From Hypericum androsaemum (lineage: Eukaryota > Streptophyta > Magnoliopsida > Malpighiales > Hypericaceae), in NCBI GenBank assembly GCA_963995505.1, contig OZ023187.1, positions 14,657,176-14,721,175 on the forward strand: a stretch of DNA of 64,000 nt, read 5' to 3'. The first letter of the stretch is position 1, and each line of letters begins with the position of its first letter. Below the pieces are notes generated by a model. It was not told the DNA's origin. It made no database searches and saw only the letters and a list, made by a program, of their open reading frames with translations. Of the stretch, positions 22,358 through 32,341 are shown one piece after another. The translations under genes were made by a program, and so were the position numbers.

Positions 22358-23160
22358 TAACATGAAGCTCTTAAAATCATGTCGTTGCAATTTTTTCTTT
22401 TTATACACTAGCTATTTATATACGAGTATGGACATTAAGATTTGGTGGGTGCATGGTTATAAAGTCATCTTCTTAATGTCATTCACAAATTTTCGGGCAT
22501 TAAATGTACATGCAACAAGGAGAAAAATATAGGAGTAAAAGTAACTTAAAAGCATAAATAGTAAATCTTTTTTTGATATTACGACAAATAAACGATAATT
22601 CATTTTATTTGAGGTCGCCAAAAATCTTGGCTAATAGAGAAAAGATAGAGATTCGAATATGCTCACCCACATTTCCTTTTACACATCTAACTCCGCAAAA
22701 TTATTCTCAATAATTCATGTAGAAAGACATATGAAGACGACGTCAAATTTATTCTGATGTTAACGTCAAAACTCTTCCCTATACCAAGTTAAAAATAACC
22801 TGATTCATCATGCAGTCTGGCCCAAAAACGTAAAGCGTTAAACCCACCAAACAATGGCCAAGACAACCCAAACACTCGCCGACAGTGCTACCATTGAATT
22901 ATGATATGATTATAATAGGTTCTACAATCGAATCCTATGATCTAAATCATATCCTTACTCTTTGAAGAAGTGGAGATTTTATTAAGTATATATGAACGAG
23001 TGGAGAGTTCTCACGTAGAGTAAGTATGAGGTTGCAGTCGCAGTCCTTGTCAAAAACTCATCATAGTAAAATTTAGAAGAAAAAATCTACGATAGAGAGT
23101 ACCTTGCAATGATGCCGGAAAAAATGCAAACACTCCAGAGTCCTAGCATTAGATACAAAT
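22358..23160. other. Intergenic DNA, dispersed repeat only
   Basis: Apart from the CATCATAGTAAAAT repeat at 23025-23125 shared with 9659-9780, I see no gene or structured element. Confidence 0.45.
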
Positions 23161-23687
23161 TGAAACCCCCTCATTCAAAAGATACATAATGCAATTGATC
23201 CCGAAGGACAGTTGTGAGATAAATTCGTCTAGCCCTAACAAAATAATACCTATTGCATTCTAATGGAAACCTCCCTGTTGGATCTGGAGTTAGGCCATCC
23301 TTTTGGTTAGCTCACTAATCTAGGACAATCGATTGGGAGATTTGGTGTTAATCGACTTAAACTATACGTAATCAAATAAACTAAACTAACAATGTGGTCT
23401 AGCCAAAAATAGAGAATAGTGGGCAAGGTATCCTATTGGTGCAACCTTCTTAACTAAGTTTCTTTTGGGTTATTTGAGCTTGTGATGGTCCGGTGTCACA
23501 TATGCAATGGGTGATCATGTTACTGAGTAACCCATCAACTTTGAGATGTATATATGTTTGGCGACCGACTTTCTATGTGCTCTTACAACTAGTTGTCAAC
23601 CCTAACGCTCGAACACTAGCCTTCAACACAAAACGCTACCTTAACTAAATAATACAACCCAAATGGACAACTAACTTAGAAGCCAAA

Positions 23688-23790
23688 GGGCTTGTAGCCC
23701 AACGGTAGAAGACGTTATAAATAATTAGGAGGTCTAAGGTTCAAACCCTAGCAATATCATGGTGTAAAAATTTACCTTTCAAAAAAAGAA
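23688..23790 (+). mobile_element. tRNA-derived SINE-like sequence
   Basis: A box TAGCCCAACGGT (23695-23706) and B box GGTTCAAACCC (23738-23748) are spaced as in a tRNA head, followed by an A-rich end near 23780. It is present in copy A and absent from copy B. Confidence 0.55.
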
Positions 23791-23921
23791 AATTCCCTTC
23801 TAGTGCTTTGCATTCCATGCATCTGATCCACTTAAGAGGAAGCCAATTTTTTCCATCACAAACATTAGGAATTGTCAATTGACCATATCATATGTTAACT
23901 ATTCCTTTTCTTTTTGTAGTT

Positions 23922-24290
23922 TTATAGCTTGTGAAACAATTCATGTGCCATTAATATATTTGCAAGTACCTTAGAATATATTTTATAAGCAAAATTGCAT
24001 AGACTTATTAGCTTAAACTGAGAAATTTGTTCAAGGCATGTTAGTTTAGGAATTAATACAATGGAAGTCTTATTTAGTTCTGCAAGAACAGATTTAGTGC
24101 AGTAAAGTTCCTCGCTAGTCCTAATTAGATCACTCTCAATAATTCCCCAATATATATGGAAGAAGACACCTGAGTAGCCATCCGACCTCGGTGACTTGGT
24201 TTCTCTCATTTGAAATGCAGTCTCCTTGATCTCCTTGTTTGTCATTGGTCTTATGATGTCTTCTTGCAACTCTCAGTCCGGATCTGAGGT
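23922..24290 (-). pseudogene. LINE reverse transcriptase fragment
   Basis: The minus-strand product contains the conserved RT blocks of plant L1-type ORF2: NKEIKETAFQMRETKSPRSDGYSG-type residues (positions 24240-24165), then ELNKTSIVLIPKL, FKLISLCNFAYKIYSKVLAN. The KxPGPDG box has lost its Gly and Pro, and the catalytic YxDD region is absent. About 115 codons remain open. It is absent from copy B. Confidence 0.85.
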
Positions 24291-25339
24291 GTTGCAACCT
24301 TTAGCCCCTCTTCTTGACCCAAAAAAAAAAAACCTGTCCAGGCCGTGGGGAGTTAAAAAGTATAAACCATAAAATATAAATAAAAATTAGTACAAGTAGT
24401 AAGAAAAATTAGACTGAAATTGGTTAGAGCTTGGAGGTCTCCATTTTCTATTTTCCTGCTGCACAAGGAACTAACAGCGACCTCAAGAAAATCACACACA
24501 CCTTCTCAGAAGGGAAAAACAGAAGAAAAGAAAACCACATACAGAAGATCTATTAACAAAAGTGAATTTTCAAGTCCAGGAGATCTATTTTCCTCCTCCT
24601 CGCCCTCTTCGTACTCGCCGAACGGTCCTTTCTCCACGAAATCCATTGAACTACGACGAGGTCAAGGAGTATACACACTCGCGAACTTCGGGCGTTTCCA
24701 CTACCACTACAAAAGAGAATTCGCGGGCAGCTCTTCCTTTATGGCTATATTTGTTTGTCGATTTTATTTTCCATTGCTATTGAGAATCCCACGTTGTTTG
24801 GTGCAAGAATGATGGGCAAGTTTGTCCGATAATGTAGTCCATTGATCGTATATTTTTTTCTGGTATTCGAACACTCACTAAGTAACTAACATTAATACAA
24901 TACAGAGATTTTAAATTTGAGACCTTTTAGTTAAAGCAAAACAACTATTTTATTCCCCTTTAAAAAATAACTTTTTTCACGAGTTAATCTATCTTACAAG
25001 AATAAACCGAGAGAATAGAAATTTGAAAAAAAATTATAGGTATATTAATACATCAGGCCAATTGGATTGTACAATTAAGAAATTGAAATTCTTCCAGTAA
25101 TGGTTTTATACAAGTCAAATCTGGGTAACTCAGAATTTGACCACATAATCAAGCCAAAGGTACAATAGCATATCCAACAAGATATATATAATTACGAGCT
25201 GATGATCCTAAACAGTAACTCTCCAAAAAGAAAATTAAGTTATTTGCTATAGGAACAACTTTCATTGGTATATCTGCATGCAGTATTACTCCTTCAAATT
25301 ACGTATTTATAAGATGGAGCTTATAAACTTGTTGAAAGC

Positions 25340-25774
25340 TTAGGCGATCCGAACCACTATTTCCTCCTCCTCTGAGAAAATGGCATCAACTACCTCACTC
25401 AGAAACGAGAGAAGACGTCTCAAGAGGGTACCACAGAAGCTTGGAGGCGATGGAGGAAGCAGCAGAGCAGTGAGGTAGACCATCCAGAATAACTTAACCC
25501 GCAAGTAAACAGCAGACAAGAGACAAATGAGCCAGCAGGGGAGGGAGAAGAAGCCGCCGCCCCGCGCTTGCGGGTGGAACTTACGAGTAAGCAGGAACAA
25601 ACTCGAGCTACATGCGAGTGTAAGGTTTGTCATCAACACGAGGGGAATGGCGTTCCCGGTGCAAGGGATACAGATGATCGAGGTAGTACTGGGTAGTGGT
25701 GTTGTGGTCAGGATTTGTAGGTACATGTTCATCGTTGGAAGAAAGACGAAGCTGTAATGGGTAATGGAAACCAT
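25340..25774 (-). CDS. Small hydrophobic protein, 144 aa, version A
   Basis: The ATG at 25774 opens MVSITHYSFVFLPTMNMYLQ. Hydrophobic stretches at about residues 27-66 and 78-108 could form two to three membrane segments. Between them lies a short basic loop (KFHPQARGG), and the end is acidic (EEEE). A TATA box stands 73 bp upstream. Copy B keeps the frame without any indel over 144 codons: about 15 base changes give 8 replacements, so constraint is modest. I recognise no family. A 76-codon ORF on the opposite strand (25527-25757) overlaps but lacks a promoter-like context. Confidence 0.5.
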   Translation of the reverse strand: MVSITHYSFVFLPTMNMYLQILTTTPLPSTTSIICIPCTGNAIPLVLMTNLTLACSSSLFLLTRKFHPQARGGGFFSLPCWLICLLSAVYLRVKLFWMVYLTALLLPPSPPSFCGTLLRRLLSFLSEVVDAIFSEEEEIVVRIA

Positions 25775-25846
25775 CGTTGTGGAGTTAGACTAGCTTGATA
25801 TTTGGAAGGAAAACAAATTGAGGGTTAGAACTTGCTCGGAATATTG

Positions 25847-25854
25847 TATTTATA
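25847..25854 (-). promoter_or_regulatory. TATA box of the 144-aa gene, version A
   Basis: On the minus strand the sequence reads CCTATAAATAC, 73 bp before the ATG, leaving a leader of about 45 nt. The element is kept in version B (ACTATAAATAA). Confidence 0.65.
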
Positions 25855-25905
25855 GGAGGGCACCCAATGGCCAGTAAGCTTCCTGGAAATATCCAATGTA
25901 TTTCC

Positions 25906-26340
25906 TATTTAAAAAAAAGCGAAGCAGAAATGGGAAGCTTGTTCTTGGGTGCCACCCCTGGCGTCTTATCAAAAATTATCTTCTGCTTATGTTTTATAAG
26001 ACTAGAGCTAGCAGCGACCTGGTCCAATTCGGATCACGGATAAATAATTAATTTCTCTCATTTACGTACAGTACGATCCAATTAAATAATTTTCCTACTC
26101 TATCAGTAACCTTGTCTAACACAGGTCATCAAATAAATAATTAATTTTTCTCCCATCTACTTACATATATTATCTATACGAATTTTTATAAAGAATTAAA
26201 AAATTAAACTCTATACGAATCGAAAATATTAGGCTCAATTTATAGAGAATAAAAAATATTATATTTTATTGAATAACATTACGCTATATATCACTAGATT
26301 AGATACGAAAAAAAGCAAAAATAATAATATAATATTCCTC
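25906..26340. other. Intergenic DNA, nothing recognised
   Basis: AT-rich, with short self-similar ATAAATAATTAATTT motifs at 26041 and 26132. No gene seen. Confidence 0.45.
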
Positions 26341-26438
26341 GCCACCGACTTATATGTGCTCTCGCAAGTAGTTGTCAACCCTAGCGCTCAAACACTAGCC
26401 GTCAACACAAATTGCTACCTTAACTAAATAATACAACC
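26341..26438. repeat. Third fragment of the internal duplication
   Basis: CTATGTGCTC/TATGTGCTCTCGCAAGTAG through ACTAAATAATACAACC matches 23571-23660 and 29110-29197 closely. It lacks both flanks of the longer duplication. Confidence 0.75.
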
Positions 26439-26559
26439 GTTTTCTCTGGAAAAAAAACTAAATAATACAACCCAACAATGGGTTTTTTTATCAAGTGCTA
26501 CAGTACCAATTTATTACCAAAATGGTATTATTATTAAAAATATTTCGAAAATGGTATCC

Positions 26560-26740
26560 CTTTTCAAGATTGAAAAAAATTTCGACCTGGGGACCCTAGA
26601 TCGAAAAAAAATTTCGACTTGGGACCAAAATCAAAAAAAAATTTTTGACTTTCATTATCGAAAGAATCTTTTTGACCTGGGACCAAAATCGAAATTTTTT
26701 TTGACCTGACACCAAAATAAAAAAAATTCAACCTGAGTCA
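26560..26740. repeat. Degenerate short tandem repeat
   Basis: About five copies of a 30-40 bp unit with A- or T-runs, TTTCGACCTGGGGACC-like cores and CAAAATCGAAA linkers. Units vary in length and spacing. Confidence 0.6.
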
Positions 26741-26939
26741 CTTTTTGCACACTCTCTCTCCTCCCTCCCCCTCTCTCTTCGGATTTGGATTCAGCGGGGA
26801 CTACATAAAAGTCGTCCCCATGATATGGACTAAATTTAGACCATTAGATTTGATCAAATTCTCTTTTTACAGATCTGATGGTCAGAATCTGTTGAGGGTA
26901 TGTTCGAGTTTTTATCCAAACATACTCATTAGGGTTCCA

Positions 26940-26947
26940 CTATATAA
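26940..26947 (+). promoter_or_regulatory. TATA box upstream of a short gene start
   Basis: CTATATAATT lies about 120 bp before the ATG at 27065, in the right position for a promoter of the truncated reading frame there. Confidence 0.4.
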
Positions 26948-27064
26948 TTCCCCCCACGTTCCGTCCCCGCCGCTCATAACACATTCTAAGGATTCAAATA
27001 TAAGAAAGAACAAGTAGAATCGAAAGTTTCTGGAGAGCCAAGTATTTTTCTTAATTTCTTGTCC

Positions 27065-27208
27065 ATGGCATCTATGGCACCTTTAGCATCTCAACTGCCT
27101 CCTCCATGCGAGACCCAATCTCGACCGGTTTACAACTACCCTCGAGAACTATGGAGAGATCGCATCGCTTCCATCCATTTAATCAAGATGTTAGCTTCAC
27201 TGCTTTAA
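27065..27208 (+). pseudogene. Truncated gene start, terpene-synthase-like
   Basis: The ATG at 27065 opens MASMAPLASQLPPPCETQSR and continues RPVYNYPRELWRDRIASI before a TAA about 47 codons in. The RPxxNYPxxxWxDR pattern resembles the first exon of sesquiterpene synthases, where R-P-x-A-N/D-F-P-P-x-x-W-x-D-R is common. No further exon, DDxxD motif or other TPS block was found nearby. Alternative: a chance ORF behind a TATA-like sequence. The adjoining 27342-27731 region is G/C-rich and open on both strands, without recognisable family. Confidence 0.3.
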
Positions 27209-27728
27209 TTTCGTTAGACAGTTTTTTGTTTTTTCCAAGAATATCGCGTTGCAAGTTGCTATAGTAATAAATTTAAAATCTAATAATCTATCGTTATTTT
27301 TTCCGGTTTACAGAATTTGGATTGGTTGCTGCTCGTGTCTGTTACTGGTTTAAGCATTGGAGCATATGAGGAAGAAGATCGAGATGTCGACTGAGAGAAT
27401 TTGCCTTGCCAAGATTAAGGAAGAACAGGCACGGAAGGAGAATATCCTTGGCGAGGGAGATAGTGGAGAAGGAAACGCCTTCGTCGAGCCGAGCCGAGTT
27501 GGAGAACGGGGGAGGGAACTGGCTGATGAATCCCGCCGCGTAGGAGGTGCGGTGGCGGTTGAGCCACAACCCCCCGACAAGCGTGACGCTCCTCAGGAGC
27601 TCAACCGCGGCCATTCCTTCGCTAGAAGAGAAACCGTTGGTCGTTTTACCTTCCCGAGCCGTTTGGATGGGTCGTCTCTATCTATGTCCTTTGGTTCACT
27701 TATAATGAGATACCAATATTGGAGAAGA

Positions 27729-28048
27729 TGAAAACCAATATCACGGTGGAATGAAACCAATATCATAGTAGAATAAAACCAATATCCGAGAAGATAGAAA
27801 CCAATATCATAGTAGAATGAAACCAATAGCATAAAAGATGGAAACCAATATCATAGTAGAATGAAACCAATAGCATAAAAGATGGAAACCAATATCATAG
27901 TAGAATGAAACCAACATCATAGTAGAATGAAACCAATAACATAGAAGATGGAAACCAATATCATAGTAGAATGAAACTAATATCATAGTAGAATGAAACC
28001 AATAGCATAGAAGATGGAAACCAATATCCGAGAAAATGGAAACCAATA
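27729..28048. repeat. 22-bp minisatellite
   Basis: About 14-15 copies of GAAACCAATATCATAGTAGAAT and its variant with GCATAAAAGATG, often alternating to give a 44-bp higher-order unit. On the minus strand the array is open for 82 codons as a 22-residue periodic hydrophobic peptide, a by-product of the repeat. Confidence 0.93.
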
Positions 28049-28465
28049 TTTTCATACTTGTATTTCCATAAATTATATTATTTTGCTGATATTTTTTTTA
28101 ATTATTTTAATTATTGTATTTTCAATATTGCCCCTATCCCCTTCAGTGGAGATTATCCATGTCCCCACTGAATTTGAACCCTTCTCTCTTCCCCCTTTTT
28201 TACTACCCTTACGCGCCTCGGTCTCCTCACATCCCCCCTCTCTCTCTTCTAGTTTATTATTTTCCCCCTTTTCTCTCTCTCTTCTAGTTTATTATTTTTT
28301 GTGTATTTATTAAAAAGTCAATTTTATTTATCTTGTCTCTCTTAAATTCGACAATTTAAATCAATTCTTAATTTATTTTTAAAAATATTACATGTTTATT
28401 TATTCATGAAATTTATTTAAATAATGTTACCATATTTTAAAATTTTATCTACATCGAATCTAAAC
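28049..28465. other. Intergenic DNA, pyrimidine-rich
   Basis: CT-rich stretch (28180-28290) followed by AT-rich DNA. No gene seen. Confidence 0.4.
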
Positions 28466-28589
28466 TGAAATCCCCTCATTCAAAAGATACATTATGCAAT
28501 TGATCCCGAAGGATAATTGTGATATAAATTCGTCTAGCCCTAATAAATTAAAACCTATTGCATTCTAGTAGAAACCTCCCTGTTGGATA

Positions 28590-28830
28590 GAGATAAGAGA
28601 CTAATTTATATCAAACCTCCCTGGAAGAGGGACATTGCTGATCGATCAAGTTTTTCAAAATAAAGCCATCCATCTTCCTCCCATGTACCACAGTTGATTA
28701 GCAGCTGGTACTGTTGGGTTGAGAGACTGTATAACCTCAGAAATTTCTCTTTTTAAAATTGATCCGCTATCCAAACATCATGCCAGAAGCCGACGAGAGT
28801 GAAAAAGTGCAATAAAGAGGAGTAGAGTGT
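28590..28830 (-). pseudogene. LINE ORF2 fragment (zinc-binding region side)
   Basis: The minus strand reads GFWHDVWIADQF-stop-KEKFLRLYSLSTQQ and later CGTWEEDGWLYFEKL. This is the FWxDxW...FPRLYxLS...W pattern between RT and zf-RVT of plant LINEs. It contains stops and is absent from copy A. Confidence 0.6.
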
Positions 28831-30256
28831 AAAGGAACTAGTGTTAGGCCATCCTTTTGGTTAGCTCACTAATGTAGGAGAATCGTTTGACTTAAAACTA
28901 TACATAAACAAATAAACTAAACTAACAATGTGGTATAGCCAAAAATAGAGAATAGTGGGCAAGGTATCTTGTTGGTGCAACCTTCTTAACTAGGTTTCTT
29001 TTGGGTTATTTGAGCTCGTGTTGGTCCAGGTGTCTCATATGCAATGGGTGATCATGTCACTGAGTAACCCATCAACTTTGGTATGTATATGTGTTTGGCC
29101 ATCGACTTTCTATGTGCTCTTGCAACTAGTTGCCAACCCTAGCGCTCAAACACTAGCCGTCAACACAAACTGCTACCTTGACTAAATAATACAACCCAAT
29201 GGAGAACCTGTCCAGGCCATGGGGAGTTAAAAAGTAAAAATCAATATTAATAAAAATTAGTACAGGTAGAAACAAAAATTAGACTGAAATTGGTTAGAGC
29301 TTGGAGGTCTCCATTTTCTATTTTCCTGCTGCACAAAGAACTAACAGCGACCTCAAGAAAATCACACACACCTTCTCAGAAGGGGGAAAAAAAAGAAAAG
29401 AAAAGAAAACCACACACAGGAGATCTATTAACAAAAGTGAAATTTCAAGTTCAGGAGATCTATTTTCCTCCTCCTCACCCTCTTCGTACTCGCCGAACAG
29501 TTCTTTCTCCACGAAATTCATTGAACTACGACGAGGTCAAGGAGTATACACACTCGCGAACTTCGGGAGTTTCCACTACCACTACGAAAGAGAATTCGCG
29601 GGCAGCACTTCTTTTATGGCTATATTCGTTTTGCGATTTTATTTTCCATTGCTATTGAGAATCCCACGTTAAGCGGTGCAAAAATGGTGGGCAAATTTTC
29701 CCCATAGTGTAGTCCACTAATCGTATATTTTTTTTGGTACTCGAACACCCAGTGAGTAACTACCATTATTGCAATCCAAATATTTTAAATTTAAAACCTT
29801 TTAGTTAAACCAAAACAACTATTTTATTGTGTTTTAAAAAAATAAGCAAGAATAAACCGAGATAATAGAAAGCTGAAAAAACATTTATAGTATATTAATA
29901 CATCAGGCCAATTGGATTGTACGATTAAGAAATTGAAATTCTTCCAGTAACGGTTTTCTACAAGTCAAATCTGTGTAACTCAGAATTTGACCACATAATC
30001 AAGCCAAAGGTACAATAGCATATCCAACAAGATATATATAAAACCATTATATATATAAAATCGTAGCTCTCCCTTTCTTTAAAGGTTTGAACCCAAATCT
30101 CCAAAAAGAAATTCAAGTTACTTACTGTAGGAACAACTTTCATTGGTAACTCTACCCAATTATTACTTATAAATCCCCGAGTATATCTGCATGCAGTATT
30201 ACTCCTTCAAATTACTTATTTATAAGATGGAGCTTATAAACTCACTCGTTCAAAGC

Positions 30257-30691
30257 TTAGGCGATCTGAACCACTATTTCCTCCTCCTCTGGGAAAATGG
30301 CATCAACAACCTCACTCAGAAACGAGAGAAGACGCCTCAAGAGGGTACCACAGAAGCTTGGAGGCGATGGAGGAAGCACCAGAGCAGTAAGGTAGACCAT
30401 CCAGAATAACTTAACCCGCAAGTAAACAGCAGACAAGAGACAAATGAGCCAGCAGGGGAGGGAGAAGAAGCCGCCGCCCCGCGCTTGCGGGTGGAACTTA
30501 CGAGTAAGCAGGAACAAACTCAAGCTACATGCGAGTGTAAGGTTTGTCATCAACACGAGGAAAATGGCGTTCCCTGTGCAAGGGATACAGATGATCGAGG
30601 TAGTACTGGGTAGTGGTGTTGTGGCCAGGATTTGTAGGTACATGTTCATCGTTGGAAGAAAGAGGAAGCTGTAATGGGTAATGGAGGCCAT
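30257..30691 (-). CDS. Small hydrophobic protein, 144 aa, version B
   Basis: It is the paralogue of 25340-25774, starting MASITHYSFLFLPTMNMYLQ and the same length. It differs at eight residues (positions 2, 10, 23, 44, 57, 105, 134, 143), most of them hydrophobic exchanges; Pro44 becomes Phe through two base changes. The leader and TATA box are conserved. Family and function unknown. Confidence 0.5.
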   Translation of the reverse strand: MASITHYSFLFLPTMNMYLQILATTPLPSTTSIICIPCTGNAIFLVLMTNLTLACSLSLFLLTRKFHPQARGGGFFSLPCWLICLLSAVYLRVKLFWMVYLTALVLPPSPPSFCGTLLRRLLSFLSEVVDAIFPEEEEIVVQIA

Positions 30692-30763
30692 CGTTGTGGA
30701 GTTAGACTAGCTTGATATTTGGAAGGAAAACAAATTGAGGGTTAGAACTTGCTCGGAATGTTT

Positions 30764-30771
30764 TATTTATA
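30764..30771 (-). promoter_or_regulatory. TATA box of the 144-aa gene, version B
   Basis: ACTATAAATAAAAC on the minus strand, 73 bp before the ATG at 30691, matches the box of version A. Sequence further upstream (above 30821) is unlike version A, so distal control may differ. Confidence 0.6.
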
Positions 30772-31008
30772 GTGGGCACCCAATGGCCAGTAAGCTTCCT
30801 GGAAATATCCAATGTGTTTCCCAAGTGGCGCGCAGGGGAATAGGTGACATGGGGCGCGTGACTTTTTGGAGGCATGTGAATTAATTAATTAATCTGACTT
30901 TTTGTTTTTTTAGGGATGTCTTACTTTCTGATTTTATTGGGAGGTGTATTTTTTGGTTTTAATTAATAAAAATATTATTTTATTAATTATTTAATCGGAC
31001 AAACAATT

Positions 31009-31213
31009 TGATATAATAAAAAATACCATTCAATATAATTGGATATACTATTTAATATAACCGAACATACTATTGGGTGTATAATTTAATTGATCATTTA
31101 ACTTTCTTATTATAAGTATTTTAAATAATCAAATATAATTGGGGCATAAATTTTGATATAATTGGGCATACAATTTGATATTATTGGGTATACCATTCGA
31201 TATAATTGGATAT
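31009..31213. repeat. AT-rich minisatellite, about 22-bp period
   Basis: Degenerate copies of AATTTGATATAATTGGGCATAC. It runs directly into a second, different array at 31214. Confidence 0.8.
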
Positions 31214-31468
31214 CATTTAATCATAACACCACGAACCATTTAATCATAATACCACGAACAATTAAATCATAACATCACGAACGATTAAATCATAAATTAC
31301 GAACCATTTAATTATAACATCACTAACCATTAAACCATAATGTCACGAATCATTAAATCATAAGATAATAAACCATTTAATCATAATATTACGAACCATT
31401 TTATCATAACATCACAAACCATTAAATCATATTAGTTCACGAACCATTTTATCGTAACATCACGAACC
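31214..31468. repeat. 23-bp minisatellite
   Basis: Eleven copies of CATTTAATCATAACATCACGAAC with scattered substitutions and small indels. Confidence 0.92.
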
Positions 31469-31760
31469 GAAAAATTGACTTAGATTCCGTAGGCTTATTG
31501 AAACTAAAGGATGATGTCACCGCTGCAAGAGTCTCTCCATCCTTTGACATTCTCTGAGAAGCATTTAACAATGACGAAGCAAGCAAACTTCTTCTGCTTA
31601 GAGTTTGTGATTTAGGAGCAGCATGTCTAACAGAATCCAAGGCTATTGCAGTGCGCCTACTTCATCACATAGGCATTCGACAGCTTCCTCGTCAATTTCC
31701 ATTTCTTCGCCTCGTCGGCTTCCACCTTCAACGGCTTCACCACTTGCCTTTTTTTCAAAA
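31449..31760 (-). pseudogene. Coding-like fragments of unknown genes
   Basis: Two minus-strand stretches look exonic but match no family I can name. One reads VVKPLKVEADEAKKWKLTRK (about 31755-31660, after an AG acceptor). The other reads LDSVRHAAPKSQTLSRRSLL (31640-31450) and then runs into the minisatellite. They follow the Exo70-like piece in the same orientation and may be shuffled exons from different sources. Confidence 0.35.
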
Positions 31761-31825
31761 ATAAAAACAAATGCGTAAATAACTAGCAACTCAACAAGAA
31801 AATCAAACCAAGCAGTCGCTGACCT

Positions 31826-32341
31826 TGGCGGAGGTCTCGAGTGTGAAGGAGACGGAAGCGTCGTCGGTGGCATTGAGGACGACGAATCTGGTGGCCAAGA
31901 CGTCGTCGAGATCGATGGAAACGGCATCGGAGAAGGTGCATTGGATGAGGTGCAGGGAGGATTCGGGAGTCGGACAGGTACCACAGGCCCCCACTGGAAG
32001 AAGAGAAGCGCGGGGGATCGCTGGGAGGTGTGGGACCCACAGCGGTGCCAGAAGCCTGGTCGTCGACGGTGGTGGTGTGCGAGAGGAGAATGTTCCGGAA
32101 CTCGTCCTCCAGTCTGGCCATCGCGATCTGGATGTTGCTCTTGCCGTCGCCAGAGATGGAGGAGGATGAGGAGGCCAGGCGGTGCTGGATCTCGTCAACC
32201 ACCTGCAAAGTAGAGGTTGACTTCGCTCCGGTCGTCGTCGAAGATCATCCGCTCCCTCGCCTCCTCCGATGCCGTCGAGTCCCATCGGAGGATGACTCTC
32301 TCCGCCTTCTCCAGACTTTCGCTCCTCTCCGACGGTTCCAT
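31826..32341 (-). pseudogene. Exo70 N-terminal fragment joined to another coding-like segment
   Basis: The ATG at 32341 opens MEPSERSESLEKAERVILRW and continues DSTASEEARERMIFDDDR. A one-base frameshift near 32213 (an extra T in TACTTTGCAG) separates this from VVDEIQHRLASSSSSISGDG and then IQIAMARLEDEFRNILLSHT. This is the characteristic N-terminal block of plant EXO70 exocyst subunits, which tether vesicles at the plasma membrane. After about residue 110 the Exo70 match ends. A different frame carries HLIQCTFSDAVSIDLDDVLA and SFTLETSAK up to a GT donor near 31826, which is not Exo70. The roughly 500 downstream residues of Exo70 are missing. Confidence 0.7.

Larger units (their letters stand above)
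23161..25905. repeat. Internal duplication, copy A
   Basis: It is collinear with copy B (28466-30821) at roughly 90-95% identity: CCTCATTCAAAAGATACAT on the left, through the 144-codon gene, to CCTGGAAATATCCAATGT on the right. Copy A has about 650 bp absent from B (about 23671-24331: SINE, LINE fragment and a 12-bp A run). Copy B has about 260 bp absent from A (about 28586-28848). A fragment of the same sequence recurs at 26341-26438. Positions 24420-24812 read as a 130-codon ORF here, but indels shift the frame in B, so it is not supported as coding. Confidence 0.88.
28466..30821. repeat. Internal duplication, copy B
   Basis: Partner of copy A (23161-25905), same orientation, about 5.3 kb downstream. 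It lacks the SINE/LINE insert of A and has a different LINE fragment of its own at 28590-28830. Confidence 0.88.

Noticed and set aside
23688..23760. Functional tRNA gene
   Set aside because: A and B boxes are present but I cannot pair an acceptor stem or anticodon arm by eye. A SINE head is the better reading.
24420..24812. 130-codon plus-strand ORF in duplication A
   Set aside because: The homologous DNA in duplication B has indels that split the frame differently, so the peptide is not conserved.
27342..27731. Overlapping ORFs on both strands (90 and 124 codons)
   Set aside because: A G/C-rich stretch is open in three frames. Neither product is recognisable, and the plus frame runs into the minisatellite.
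27729..28048. CRISPR-like array
   Set aside because: Units are contiguous and degenerate with no unique spacers, and the setting is a plant nucleus. It is a minisatellite; the same holds for 31009-31468.
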